Origin: Thermosipho africanus Ob7 | GTDB lineage: Bacteria; Thermotogota; Thermotogae; Thermotogales; Fervidobacteriaceae | Assembly: GCF_003351105.1 (NCBI RefSeq) | Contig: NZ_NKRG01000006.1 | Location: 1-64,000 of the forward strand | DNA length: 64,000 bases | Reading direction: 5' to 3' | Shown: positions 46,574 to 56,075 of the stretch, piece by piece | Numbering within the stretch: position 1 is the stretch's first letter | Layout: each line of letters opens with the position of its first letter | Program-made: the position numbers and the translations under genes | Notes under the pieces: model-generated | The model's input: the letters and a program-made list of their open reading frames with translations, nothing else | The model's database searches: none | What the model was told of the DNA's origin: nothing

Positions 46574-47196
46574 AAAATAACTTGTAATGTAGAAATCGTG
46601 GTTTTAAACTAAATATATAGGGAAAATAGAATTTGATTTATCTATACTTAAAAATTTTTAAAGTAAAAAATAGTTATTTAAAAATCACAATTATATTTTT
46701 GTACCTTATACTAGCCATTTAGAATTATTTATCAGTTTATCTAATAAGTTTATGATTAATATTTTCAATCTAAATTTATTTTTTGTTTGATTAAAAGATA
46801 AGTGTATAATCCTTAATTGATTGAGAACTGATTGAATTCAAGAATGATAAAAACAAAAATAGTTATGACATTTTTTAGACATATTCTTTTACAATTTTAA
46901 AAAAAGCGTCTCTCTTTTTTGCGTTCTAGAATAAACTAATTTTTTTACTTTGACTAAAGGCAAAATTTTTAATATAATAAATTTTAAAAAAGTATAAAAA
47001 AGAAGAAACAAAATTTTTATAGTTAAATTCAGTCGATGTGTAGTAGTGTAAAAAGTCCTGGAGATCGACTGAAAAAAATAAAAAAATTATGTAAATTCAA
47101 AGTATTTTACGTTAATATTGTTTATTATTTATTATGATTTTTTCAAAAAGGTTGCAAAAAGTGATAATATGTAATATAATTGTAACGTAATATATG
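46574..47196 (+). promoter_or_regulatory. CRISPR leader region with promoter
   Basis: A 620-nt AT-rich non-coding stretch before the first repeat. The promoter is TTGCAA (47152-47157), 17 bp, TATAAT (47175-47180). It predicts a start about 10 nt before repeat 1. A perfect 10-bp inverted repeat, TTCAGTCGAT / ATCGACTGAA (47028-47037 and 47064-47073, 26-nt loop), lies about 125 nt upstream of the array. The leader is placed left because repeats run GTTTG...ATTGAAA, whose 3' end normally supplies the crRNA 5' handle. Confidence 0.6.
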
Positions 47197-47895
47197 GTTT
47201 GTACCTTACCTTGTAGGAATTGAAATTCTAGATATAATGGTGGTATTTTTAATACGTCTGAGTTTGTACCTTACCTTGTAGGAATTGAAATTAATATATC
47301 TTTGCCTGATCCAAAGATGGACCACCTAGTTTGTACCTTACCTTGTAGGAATTGAAATGCCGTTTGCTATTTTTACAGTACCTGCAGATTGTATTTGGTT
47401 TGTACCTTACCTTGTAGGAATTGAAATGGACAAATTGAAATGATTGACGCTCATATAGTCTATGTTTGTACCTTACCTTGTAGGAATTGAAATGAAGATA
47501 ATTATGAGAAGTAATAAGGAGGTGTTTTAAGTTTGTACCTTACCTTGTAGGAATTGAAATTCTAGATATAATGGTGGTATTTTTAATACGTCTGAGTTTG
47601 TACCTTACCTTGTAGGAATTGAAACTTTAGTACACCTATGGTATCGAGCACTTTGTCTTCGTTTGTACCTTACCTTGTAGGAATTGAAACCCGTGGAAGG
47701 CGGTAAGCTCTTTTTAATTGCAAACGGAGGTTTGTACCTTACCTTGTAGGAATTGAAACATAAGTTTGGGATGGTCACTTATTCTTTTAATTAATAGTTT
47801 GTACCTTACCTTGTAGGAATTGAAATGGAAAAAGTAAAGTAAGCATATCTGCTAAGTCGCCTGTGGTTTGTACCTTACCTTGTAGGAATTGAAAT
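47197..47895 (+). CRISPR. CRISPR array, 11 repeats and 10 spacers
   Basis: The repeat is 30 nt. It starts GTTTGTACCTTACC and ends TTGTAGGAATTGAAA plus T or C. All 11 copies are identical over 29 nt. Copies begin at 47197, 47262, 47329, 47398, 47464, 47531, 47596, 47661, 47730, 47797 and 47866. The last base is T in repeats 1-6 and 10-11, and C in 7-9. Spacers are 35-39 nt. Spacer 1 (47227-47261) and spacer 6 (47561-47595) are identical. The ATTGAAA(C) end is typical of repeats cut by Cas6 and used by type I-B and III systems. No cas1, cas2 or cas6 is in the window. The Cmr operon starts 94 nt downstream on the same strand. Confidence 0.98.
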
Positions 47896-47989
47896 TTTAT
47901 TTTACAATCATAGCCAGCTTACGTTCGTAAATTTAGATTTATTTCAAAGAGTTTAAAATTATATATAAATAAAGAACGGGGGACGCTTC

Positions 47990-48907
47990 ATGAATAAAGA
48001 GCTAAGAATAAAATTTAAAACTCTCAGTCCTTTGTGGACAGGAAACTATAGAGGAATAACTAATGAAATAAGGCCTTCAAGCTTAATTGGCTCTTTAAGG
48101 TTTTGGTTGGATATTATTTGTTATTTTTCTGGTTTACAAATCAATGATTTAGGAAGTTTTGATCCAGAAAAATTTCAAAACTTTATTTTAAAAGAGGGGA
48201 CTGATTTTGAATCTTTGAACAAAATTTTTTCTGAATTTGGACTAAGTTTATCTTCCAAAATTTTTGGTTGTAATAATTGGGAAGGATGGATTAGGATAAA
48301 AGAAATAAAACCAGTCGGGAAATATTGTTTTGGTAACTATTTAAATTTAGATAATGGTTATAGAAAACCGTATTTTTGGGGGACTTTTGAAGTTACTTTT
48401 GAAGTAGAAGAAAAGATAATTAATCCGATATTTTATCCCTTGTTGTATTTTATGGAATTATATGGTTTTTGGGGAGGAAAATGGTCTTTAGGATATGGAA
48501 GGTTACAAGTTGTGAATATAGAAATAGATGGGAAGATATTGAACAGTGAACAATGGAGAAAAAATGAATTTAAATTTAAACTATTTGGAAATGAGAATAA
48601 ATTTTTTTTAGAAAATAGTGAAAAAAGTGACATTGTTAATGTTGAAGAGGGCGAAGAAAAAGATTTTGAGATTTTATTATCTAAAAATGAAAAGATTAAC
48701 GTTTTATTTTTAAAAAATATTGACGGCAAAGGTTATAGTGAATTAATAAAAAAACTTAAAGAAATTAAATCTAATAAACTAAATGAATATAAAAATGGAA
48801 GCAAGAGTATGGGAAGTAAAATATTTCCTTTGTTTACCTATCAAATTCAAAAAGATAAATATGAGAGACATTTAAAAGTTGGTTTTATCTCATTTGTTAA
48901 TTTTTGA
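47990..48907 (+). CDS. cmr1: Cmr1-like RAMP protein (type III effector subunit)
   Basis: A 305-aa RAMP (Cas7-like) protein. It opens LRIKFKTLSPLWTGNYRG, the Cmr1 first strand with 'TPLWTG', and then IRPSSLIGSLRFWLDII, which parallels the Cmr1 'LRGLLRWWFR' helix. The glycine-rich loop near the end of the ferredoxin-like part is FWGGKWSLGYGRL. Cmr1 caps the crRNA 3' end in the effector complex. The ATG follows GGGGGA. It is the first gene of a six-gene co-directional operon directly after the CRISPR array. No other promoter is obvious, so read-through from the array is possible. Confidence 0.82.
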   Translation: MNKELRIKFKTLSPLWTGNYRGITNEIRPSSLIGSLRFWLDIICYFSGLQINDLGSFDPEKFQNFILKEGTDFESLNKIFSEFGLSLSSKIFGCNNWEGWIRIKEIKPVGKYCFGNYLNLDNGYRKPYFWGTFEVTFEVEEKIINPIFYPLLYFMELYGFWGGKWSLGYGRLQVVNIEIDGKILNSEQWRKNEFKFKLFGNENKFFLENSEKSDIVNVEEGEEKDFEILLSKNEKINVLFLKNIDGKGYSELIKKLKEIKSNKLNEYKNGSKSMGSKIFPLFTYQIQKDKYERHLKVGFISFVNF

Positions 48908-48922
48908 AAGGAAGTGAAAAGA

Positions 48923-49939
48923 ATGAAAAAATCACTTAAGTTTGAAACATATAAAAAAATGCTGGAAGAAGGTAAAAAAAATGAAATGCTTGAATATAAC
49001 GGTTTAATGACAAATAATAATCCACTAAATTTGATAGAAAAAGCAGAAAGACTAAGTGGAATTTTAAGAGAGGATGAGTTGAAAAATTATATAAGTAGGT
49101 TAATACCTTATTCGTTTATTTTTTGGGCAGAAATCGAGCTAATTAATCCATATTTTTCGAAAGATGATGAAGATTATAACTTAACTAAGAAAAATTTATG
49201 TATTAAGGATAAGGCTTTTAAAATACCTATGATTAGAGGTTCTGCTTGGAAAGGAGCATTTGCTAATGCTTTTAAAATATTAATTAATGAATCATTGTTT
49301 TCATCAAATACTGAAGAAAAAGCAATTGACTATATACAATCTTTTGCAAGAATATTTGGAACAGGTTCTATGGAATTTAGGAAATTTACGAAAATGTTGA
49401 GTGAATTACTTGAGGATAAATTGAAAGAAAAAGATATGCATGAGATAATTAAGTATTTAATATTTGAATTAGGTCTGAGATTGAAAAAAGAAGATATAGA
49501 TAATTTGAGAAAAAAGGAAAATTTCAAAGATTGGGTAAGAAATAACATCTGGAAAAAGTATGGAGAAACATCAGAAAAGAATCTTCCTTTTTTCTTGAAA
49601 CCACATAAAGGGCGCGCAATATTTTATCCTACGTTTTTTAGTAGACTGTCAACGGAAGTCATTAATCCTCACAGCAAAGAAGAAAGAAAAGGGAAAAGGC
49701 CTATTTTTTTTGAAGTTGTCTCTAAATATTCAAGAGGGATTGTTCAAATTGTTTATATACCATTTGATGGAATAAGGTTAGAGAGAGAAGTTTTAAAAGA
49801 TCAAGTAGAAAAAGATGTAAAATTTATAGAATTATCTTTTAAAAAGGTTTCCGACATAGGAATTGGTGCAAAAAGCAAATTAGGTTGGGGAAGATTTACT
49901 ATAAAAAGCAAAAAATTGAAATTTGCTGCAATGAGGTGA
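48923..49939 (+). CDS. RAMP-superfamily Cas protein (Cmr6-like position)
   Basis: A RAMP protein of about 338 aa. After a 65-residue N-terminal extension the first strand reads FIFWAEIELINPYFS. The conserved turn IPMIRGSAWKGAFANAF (PGSSLKGxLR-like) is followed by ARIFGTGS. The C-terminal glycine-rich loop is VSDIGIGAKSKLGWGRF. These features define a Cas7-like RAMP. Cmr6 is the most likely counterpart because Cmr1, Cmr4 and Cmr5 are assigned elsewhere in the operon, but I cannot prove this by eye. The frame opens at a GTG inside GGAAGTGA, so ATG 48923 is preferred. Confidence 0.75.
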   Translation: MKKSLKFETYKKMLEEGKKNEMLEYNGLMTNNNPLNLIEKAERLSGILREDELKNYISRLIPYSFIFWAEIELINPYFSKDDEDYNLTKKNLCIKDKAFKIPMIRGSAWKGAFANAFKILINESLFSSNTEEKAIDYIQSFARIFGTGSMEFRKFTKMLSELLEDKLKEKDMHEIIKYLIFELGLRLKKEDIDNLRKKENFKDWVRNNIWKKYGETSEKNLPFFLKPHKGRAIFYPTFFSRLSTEVINPHSKEERKGKRPIFFEVVSKYSRGIVQIVYIPFDGIRLEREVLKDQVEKDVKFIELSFKKVSDIGIGAKSKLGWGRFTIKSKKLKFAAMR

Positions 49940-49945
49940 AGTAAT

Positions 49946-52900
49946 ATGGATTCATGTGTTATTGAGAAAATTTCGTCCATAAAGAAGATATATTAAAGGC
50001 TGAAGCTGGTGCGTTACTTTTTAACATTGGAAAAACTCATGCTGGGATTAAAAATTGGATAGAATATTTCCCTAATGCTGAGCAAAAAATTAAAAGATAT
50101 GAAGATTATTTTAATAAATTATTTAAAGATGAGATTGATGAAATAGATCAAGTATTTGAAGAATTTTTTAATCAAAAAATTAGGCTACCTAATTTATCAG
50201 AAGTTGAATGGATAAAAGTTTTTGATGGAAATTTTAAGGGAATTTTCTTTAGAGGATGTGAAAATCTAAACTCGGGGATTGATAAAGGATTTCCTAAAGA
50301 AATACTAAAAAGTTTATATATTTCAAATGCTTTTGGAGGTTTTATTGAAAATGTAGAAGAAAAGAATTTTGATGAAAAGAGAAAGCAATTTTTAAAAAAT
50401 TTATATGAATATTTAAAAGATAATAATGATTTTAAAAATTCTGATTGGCAGCAAGTAAGAAATTGGATTTTATCAGAAATAAAAAATTGGTACACGCATT
50501 TATTGAGTGACAGTAGATTTCCTGTTAACGATGTTACTTTATATGATCAAGTTTATATGGTGGCTTCGCTTTTTAAAGCAACTTTATCAGGATTATACTT
50601 ATACGAAGAAAAAGTTGATGAGTACATTAATAATCCTAGTAATATAAAATGGTGTATACTTGGTATTCAATATGATAAATTAGGTCTTTCAGAAAAAGCA
50701 TTAAAGATATCAAATATACAATGGTATAGAAAAAATATAAAAGAGGTAGATCGCAAAGTAAAACAACTTTTAGAAGAGGAATGCCCGATTGGGAATGAAG
50801 TTTACAGAGATGAAACGGGAATATATTTTGTTGTTTCTGAACTTTTAAAAGGAAAAAAAGAAGGTGAATTTTATAAATTAAGAGATGATTTAAAAGAACT
50901 AGAAGAAAGAATAATTGAAAAATTTAGAAACGTCTTTAATGATGAGATATATCCTGCTATTTTTCTTTCAGAATCATCAAGAGGGCTAATGAATTTGGGA
51001 AGATTAATTGAAAAAGCACCAGAAAATTTTTTAAAAGCTAAGGTGTTGTATAAAAATAATGAAAATAACAATAAAAACAGCTTGAAAATAGGTATTTGTC
51101 AAATATGTGGGGTAAGAACAGTTGAGAAGAAAGGTAAGTTAAACGAATTAATATGTGATACCTGCTTAAAAAGGCAAGAGGAAAGAATGAAAAACTGGTT
51201 AGATAATAGAAATGGTGAGACTATTTGGCTGGATGAACTACAAGACAAAAATGGAAGAATAGCACTTATAACTTTAAAATTTGAATCAAATGAATGGATT
51301 AATGGAGATTTAGTAAATACTTTTTTAACTAATGATATAAATACTTTATATAATAAAAGTAAGGACTTTCACATTTTATTTAAAGAAATGTGTAATACTT
51401 TAAAAGCTGTTAAAGATTTGAGCAAAAAATCAAAATCGTATGGGTTAAAAGCTTTTACTTCGGATGATTTAAGTAAACTTAAAGATGAAGAATTATTTGA
51501 ATATTTAAATGAGATCGAAAGGATAATAGAGCCAATTTCCGAAAGTACTATTATAAGTAAATTTGGAAAGTTAGAAAAATCTGGAGAGAAATATTTAATT
51601 ATTAAAAATAATCATTCAGATTTAATTAAAAATTTATTAAATAATAATAAGTTTAAAAAATTTCTTAAAATATATGATTTTAAAATTTTCAAAGAATTAG
51701 CTATGGAAGTTTATAAAAAAAGTTTTAATGATTTTATTAAACAAATTTTCTTTGGAAATATAGTAGATACCAATTGGGAAATTTTTATTAAAAGTACTAG
51801 ATTAAAGAACAAAATAGACTTTAATAAAGAGGAAATTCATTGGGAATTTCTTGACGATAGAGATATTGAATTTCTATCAACTTTATTATTACAATTTCTC
51901 CTCAGAAAAAATCCTTCTCCTGCAAGACTTAGGAGAATTTGGGAAACAACAAAAAATTTCTTTGAGAATTTAGAAAAGGAAAAATTAAAATTATTGAATT
52001 TTCCCAAGAGTAGATGTCAAAGATTGTATTGGGAAAGAGTAAATATTCCAGATGGTGAATATGCTGATGGAGATATTCTTTTCTGGGCTAAAAACAATAC
52101 GGTATATTTAATTTCATCGATAGAGAAAGTTGCAAACAAAGATTCATTTGAAATTAAAAAAATTGATGATGATTCCCACATTATTAAAAAGCTTTATATA
52201 GAGGACGCAAATGAAGAAGAATACGAACCATTTTTTACAATACTTTCTCCAACACCAGTAAGTTGGCAGTTTATTATTCCTGCAGAATATGTTCCAAATT
52301 TGATTGAAAGCGTAAAAGATGAATATTATAGGCATTTCAAATGGGTTTATGGAAAGCTCCCTTTACATATTGGGATTGTTATTCAAAATTATAAGAAACC
52401 TTTGTATGTTGGGCTGAAAGCACTAAGAAAAATTAGAAGAGATTTTCAAAAATGGGAGGATTTGAAGAAAAAAATTGTTGTTAGTGATTTTAAGAGTAGA
52501 CAAAAGCATGCTGGTTGTTGCTGCAGCTTTGATGAAAATAATAGTGAAAAATATTATTCTTTATTTGAAAGAGCAGACGCTGTTCAAAGAGGATATGCTT
52601 TTTATCTATATCCTAGCGATGATGGGAAAGTATGGATTGATACAACACAAAATTCAAATGACAAAGATATTTTTTGGTTTTATCCTAATACATTTGATTT
52701 TGAGTTTTTAGATTCAAATGCAAGAAGAAATGAAATATATTATGAAAAAGGGAGAAGGAAAATATCAATTAAGAAAAATAGACCATACGATATAGAAGAT
52801 TGGCAATATTTTAGTAAGTTTAATAAATTTTTCAAGGATGAAGTTAATTCTGAATCAAAGCTTCAAAAATTAGTTACACTTATATATTCAAAATTGGCTG

Positions 52901-53112
52901 ACTGGAATGATCTATATTCTCTAAAAATCTTCATGCTTTCTTCTTTTGTGAATATCTTAGAACTAAAGGGAACTAAAAAGGATGAGTTTGCAAAAGTTTT
53001 CGGAGTGGAAAACTGGGAAAGTTTGGAAAAAATGCCAGAAGATAAATTTGAAGAAAAATTATATATGTTTATCGATATGTTTGAATTTTGGTATAGAATT
53101 TTGAAGGTATAA
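49946..53112 (+). CDS. csx11: Csx11-type Cas10 large subunit, with apparent N-terminal frameshift
   Basis: The ATG at 49946 follows GAGGTGA but runs into TAA after 16 codons. Coding sequence continues in another frame from about 49966 (FVHKEDILKAEAGALLFNIGKTHAG) without a start codon until TTG 50503, and then to 53112. Adding one A in the AAAA at 49967-49970 restores a protein of about 1,055 aa. Features: an HD-like segment with FNIGK instead of HDIGK, a zinc finger CQICG...CDTC (51096-51168), a palm segment GRIALITLKFESNEW, and a Csx11-like segment LSPTPVSWQFIIPAEY...LPLHIGIV (about 52246-52380). No GGDD is seen. The Csx11 label is from remembered family motifs. Confidence 0.72.
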
Positions 53113-53126
53113 AAGGGGGTAAAAAA

Positions 53127-54227
53127 ATGGTAGATCATATGCTTGTTACAAATAAAAGGATTTTTGCACAAGCCATGGATCCTATTTATATAGGTACTGG
53201 AGGATATAACATTGGAAGAGTTGATAATACAATAGTTAGAGATCCTATAACAAATTTACCAAAAATCCCGGGAAGCACTTTAGCAGGTACATGGAGATAT
53301 TATTCTGCTTTAGAATTAGTAAGTAGAGTAAAAGACTATCAGCCAAGTTTTAAGGATATAAAAAGTATAAATGGAGAAAATTTTAGTAGTAAATTGAAAA
53401 ATGCCAAATGGAAAAATGATTTTCCATTTGGTGAACATGATTGGAAAAGTTATCCAGGAAATAAAGTTGCAAGAATAAAATGCGCTGGTCAGGATGATTT
53501 GCCAAATAAGAGTATTGATGATATTGAAGAAGAAACTGGGCATTGTGGACATTGTATAGTCTGTAAGTCATTTGGTTTTTCAAAAAAAGATATATCAATG
53601 CAAGGCTTAGTTTTCTTTTCGGATTTAAAGATATTACTTTATCCAGTTTTTACCATGCAAGGTACAAAATGGATAACATCGGAAGGGTTGTTAAAGGAAG
53701 CTGGGGTTTTAGATAGTACTAAGGAAAATAATGTTAACAAACTGGTTTATTATGTAATTACTGATGAAGACAATAAGGAAGGTCATATCAATCTTGGATG
53801 GTTATATTTTCCGTACAAAAAAGTGGAAACTAATATAGATTTATCTTTATTAGAAGGTGCTATTTCTCTAAGTGATATAGTAATCGTTCCTGAGCATCTT
53901 ATTTCACAGATAATAAACTCTAATTTAGAAGTAAGAACATCGGTATCTATTAATCCAATAACAGGGGCGGCCAAAGAAGGTGCACTTTTTACTTCTGAAG
54001 CAATTCCAAGAGGTACCATTTTTTATGGTGAGATAAGATTTTTTGATCGCAGTAAGTTAATTGAAGACTTACCATCAAAAGAATTTGTTTTTAAAATGTT
54101 GGAAGATTCTAAAAAGTATTACGAAACACTCGGTGTAGGAGGTATGACAACTAGAGGATTTGGAAGGATGAAGGTTTTAACAAAACTTAATAAAAGTAAC
54201 GGGGGAGATAGCAATGAAAAATCTTGA
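53127..54227 (+). CDS. cmr4: Cmr4-like backbone RAMP protein (Cas7)
   Basis: A 366-aa Cas7-family backbone subunit that binds the crRNA spacer and cuts target RNA. The Cmr4 opening is clear: DPIYIGTGGYNIGRVDNTIVRDP, then TNLPKIPGSTLAGTWRY. Asp33 in RVDN aligns with the catalytic Asp of Cmr4 (D26 in Pyrococcus), so RNA cleavage should be retained. A Cys-rich insertion (GHCGHCIVCKSFG) is typical, and VGGMTTRGFGRM is the terminal glycine loop. It starts at ATG after AGGGGGT and overlaps cmr5 by 14 nt. Confidence 0.88.
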   Translation: MVDHMLVTNKRIFAQAMDPIYIGTGGYNIGRVDNTIVRDPITNLPKIPGSTLAGTWRYYSALELVSRVKDYQPSFKDIKSINGENFSSKLKNAKWKNDFPFGEHDWKSYPGNKVARIKCAGQDDLPNKSIDDIEEETGHCGHCIVCKSFGFSKKDISMQGLVFFSDLKILLYPVFTMQGTKWITSEGLLKEAGVLDSTKENNVNKLVYYVITDEDNKEGHINLGWLYFPYKKVETNIDLSLLEGAISLSDIVIVPEHLISQIINSNLEVRTSVSINPITGAAKEGALFTSEAIPRGTIFYGEIRFFDRSKLIEDLPSKEFVFKMLEDSKKYYETLGVGGMTTRGFGRMKVLTKLNKSNGGDSNEKS

Positions 54228-54591
54228 AGCAAGTATAAACAAAACTAGTTTTGAAATTGCTGAATATTTAAAAAATGAGAATAATGTTAATAAAATGCTT
54301 GGAGTTTTGTCAAATTATGGCGTGTATGCTCTTTGGATATTTTCAAAAAAAATATTAAGAGATGAAAAGAATAAAGAATTTTGGGATAAAATTTTTAATG
54401 GTTTGAAAGAGTTAATAATATCATTTGGAATTTTAGATAAAAATGATAAAGGATTAACTGAAAAGTTTTTTGAAAAATTGTCGGAAGATATAGAAAAACT
54501 TTTATTTTTTAAAGATGTACTTGAAAAAGTTCTTGTATATTCAAGATATCATGTGAAGGCAATGGGTAAAGGTAAAAATGGTGGTGAATAA
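54214..54591 (+). CDS. cmr5: Cmr5-like small subunit (Cas11)
   Basis: A 125-aa all-helical protein, the usual length of Cmr5. It has an N-terminal helix SFEIAEYLKNE, a central LGVLSNYGVYALWIFSKK resembling the Cmr5 'P..I..NGL...L.FL' helix, and a C-terminal helix ...FKDVLEKVLVYSRYHVKAMGK. It forms the inner filament alongside the Cmr4 backbone. It starts inside the 3' end of cmr4 and ends at TAA, overlapping the ribosome site of the next gene. The assignment rests on size, helical character and operon position. Confidence 0.78.
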   Translation: MKNLEASINKTSFEIAEYLKNENNVNKMLGVLSNYGVYALWIFSKKILRDEKNKEFWDKIFNGLKELIISFGILDKNDKGLTEKFFEKLSEDIEKLLFFKDVLEKVLVYSRYHVKAMGKGKNGGE

Positions 54592-54592
54592 T

Positions 54593-55414
54593 GTGGAAAG
54601 TTCTAGTAAGGGGATTTGGTATAAGTTAGTATTTAAACAAGTTCAGCCAATTCATATTGGATATAAAAGATATGGGGTTATTAATGAGACAAGAATATTT
54701 ATTCCTGGATGGACAATGTGGGGTGCTTTAACAAACATATATGGTTTGTATACAGGAAGCTATGAAGATATAGACGAGGTTTTTGAAGAAATTTCGTGTT
54801 TTTGGCCTTCTTTTGACAAAGGGGGAAATGATGTTTTATTTCCAAGTTTAAGGTATGGAAAACTTCATTTGGGGAATTTTTCAGAAGAAAAATTTAGAAC
54901 AATGTTTGTTGATACGATTATTTCAACGGCAATATCGCCGGTACTTAGATCTGCCAAGGATGAATCTCTTCACGAGATCGATGTGATTTTGCCAAGGCCA
55001 ATGGAAGAATTTGTAGGAGAGTTAGATGCTAATATTTCACTTTATTGGGTTGGAATCTTAAATATTAAAGATCAAAAGTTATTAAGTTTTTTAAAGAGTG
55101 GACTTGAAATATTTGTTGGTGGAGATATAAAATATGGATTAGGACTTTTGAAATTAGAGTACATAAATGAATGTGAAGAAATTTCAAAATTCAAAAAATA
55201 TAATTTTTTGGAAATTAATGAAGAAGAATTTAATAGTGAAAACTTAGATAAAATGGGTGAATTAATTTTAGATATAGAAAATACGATGAATGGAGCTACT
55301 TTGAAAATAAAAGAAGAAAAATTACTCTTTTTGTGGGATACAAATAATAAGGAAAAAATAGTGGAGCTTGAAAATTATAAGCTAGAAAAGGGAAAATTGT
55401 TAAAAAAATTTTAA
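54593..55414 (+). CDS. RAMP-superfamily Cas protein (Cmr3/Cas5-like candidate)
   Basis: A RAMP protein of about 273 aa. It opens WYKLVFKQVQPIHIGYKRYG. The turn IFIPGWTMWGALTNIYG occupies the PGSSLKG position. A glycine-rich loop GGDIKYGLGLLKLE ends the first domain. The last 80 residues are an acidic, less conserved extension. Since Cmr1, Cmr4, Cmr5 and a Cmr6-like RAMP are otherwise assigned, it is the candidate Cas5-like (Cmr3) subunit that holds the crRNA 5' handle. Start options are ATG 54578 and GTG 54593; GGTGGTGA supports the latter. It is the last gene of the operon. Confidence 0.7.
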   Translation: MESSSKGIWYKLVFKQVQPIHIGYKRYGVINETRIFIPGWTMWGALTNIYGLYTGSYEDIDEVFEEISCFWPSFDKGGNDVLFPSLRYGKLHLGNFSEEKFRTMFVDTIISTAISPVLRSAKDESLHEIDVILPRPMEEFVGELDANISLYWVGILNIKDQKLLSFLKSGLEIFVGGDIKYGLGLLKLEYINECEEISKFKKYNFLEINEEEFNSENLDKMGELILDIENTMNGATLKIKEEKLLFLWDTNNKEKIVELENYKLEKGKLLKKF

Positions 55415-56075
55415 AGATTAGCACTTTTAATGTTGTTCGTGCATGTTTATATAAAAATTGTTTTAACTTGTAGCTAAAAACAAATATAAAACACAAAATT
55501 TGTATAAACTAAGAGCTACTTTTTGAAGTAAAAATTAAAATTTAACTTTTCTAGAGTTTTGAACATTTTTTCACGTAATATATTTTTTGATAAATTATTT
55601 GATATAATGAAAGTAATAGATTGAACTAATTAAGATAAAAATATAGTGAAGTTCTAAATATACTTAAAATCTACAAACTTTGAATTCATTTTGTTAAGAA
55701 GAGATATATTAGGGAGTAATTAAATTTGTGGGCAATAGTTTAGTTTTTTAAAGTCAAAAGGTTTAAAATTTTTCATGTGTTAGAGTAACAAATACACCTT
55801 TTTTATTTGTGACTTTTTATAATATAAAATTTCCAGCAAAATTAGTTAATTGTTAGTTTTAGTTTTTAATTAATCAAGTTAGATTAATACTTTAAGATAT
55901 ATTTCAGAGTATATTACAAATTACAAATAATAGAGTTTTTAAGATAACAATGAATAAAAATCCTAGTTTTTTAATGTTCCTTTTTAAAGTGTTATTAACC
56001 CGTCTGTGATATTTGTATTTGAATATAATACGGTTAATAAAAGGGTTTATCTAATTTTTTAATTGAGGTGGAAGT
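55415..56075. other. AT-rich non-coding stretch with a 9-bp dyad
   Basis: About 660 nt without a credible gene. A TATAAT-containing segment at 56023-56028 is enclosed by TTATTAACC (55992-56000) and GGTTAATAA (56032-56040), a perfect 9-bp inverted repeat. It lies just upstream of a broken regulator gene and could have been its operator. Nothing else is recognisable. Confidence 0.4.

Noticed and set aside
47028-47073. Second CRISPR repeat type in the leader
   Set aside because: Only one copy of the dyad is present and no spacer-like periodicity surrounds it.
50503-50520. TTG 50503 as the true start of the Cas10-like gene
   Set aside because: No ribosome site precedes it, and about 520 nt upstream in the same frame clearly encode the missing N-terminal domain.
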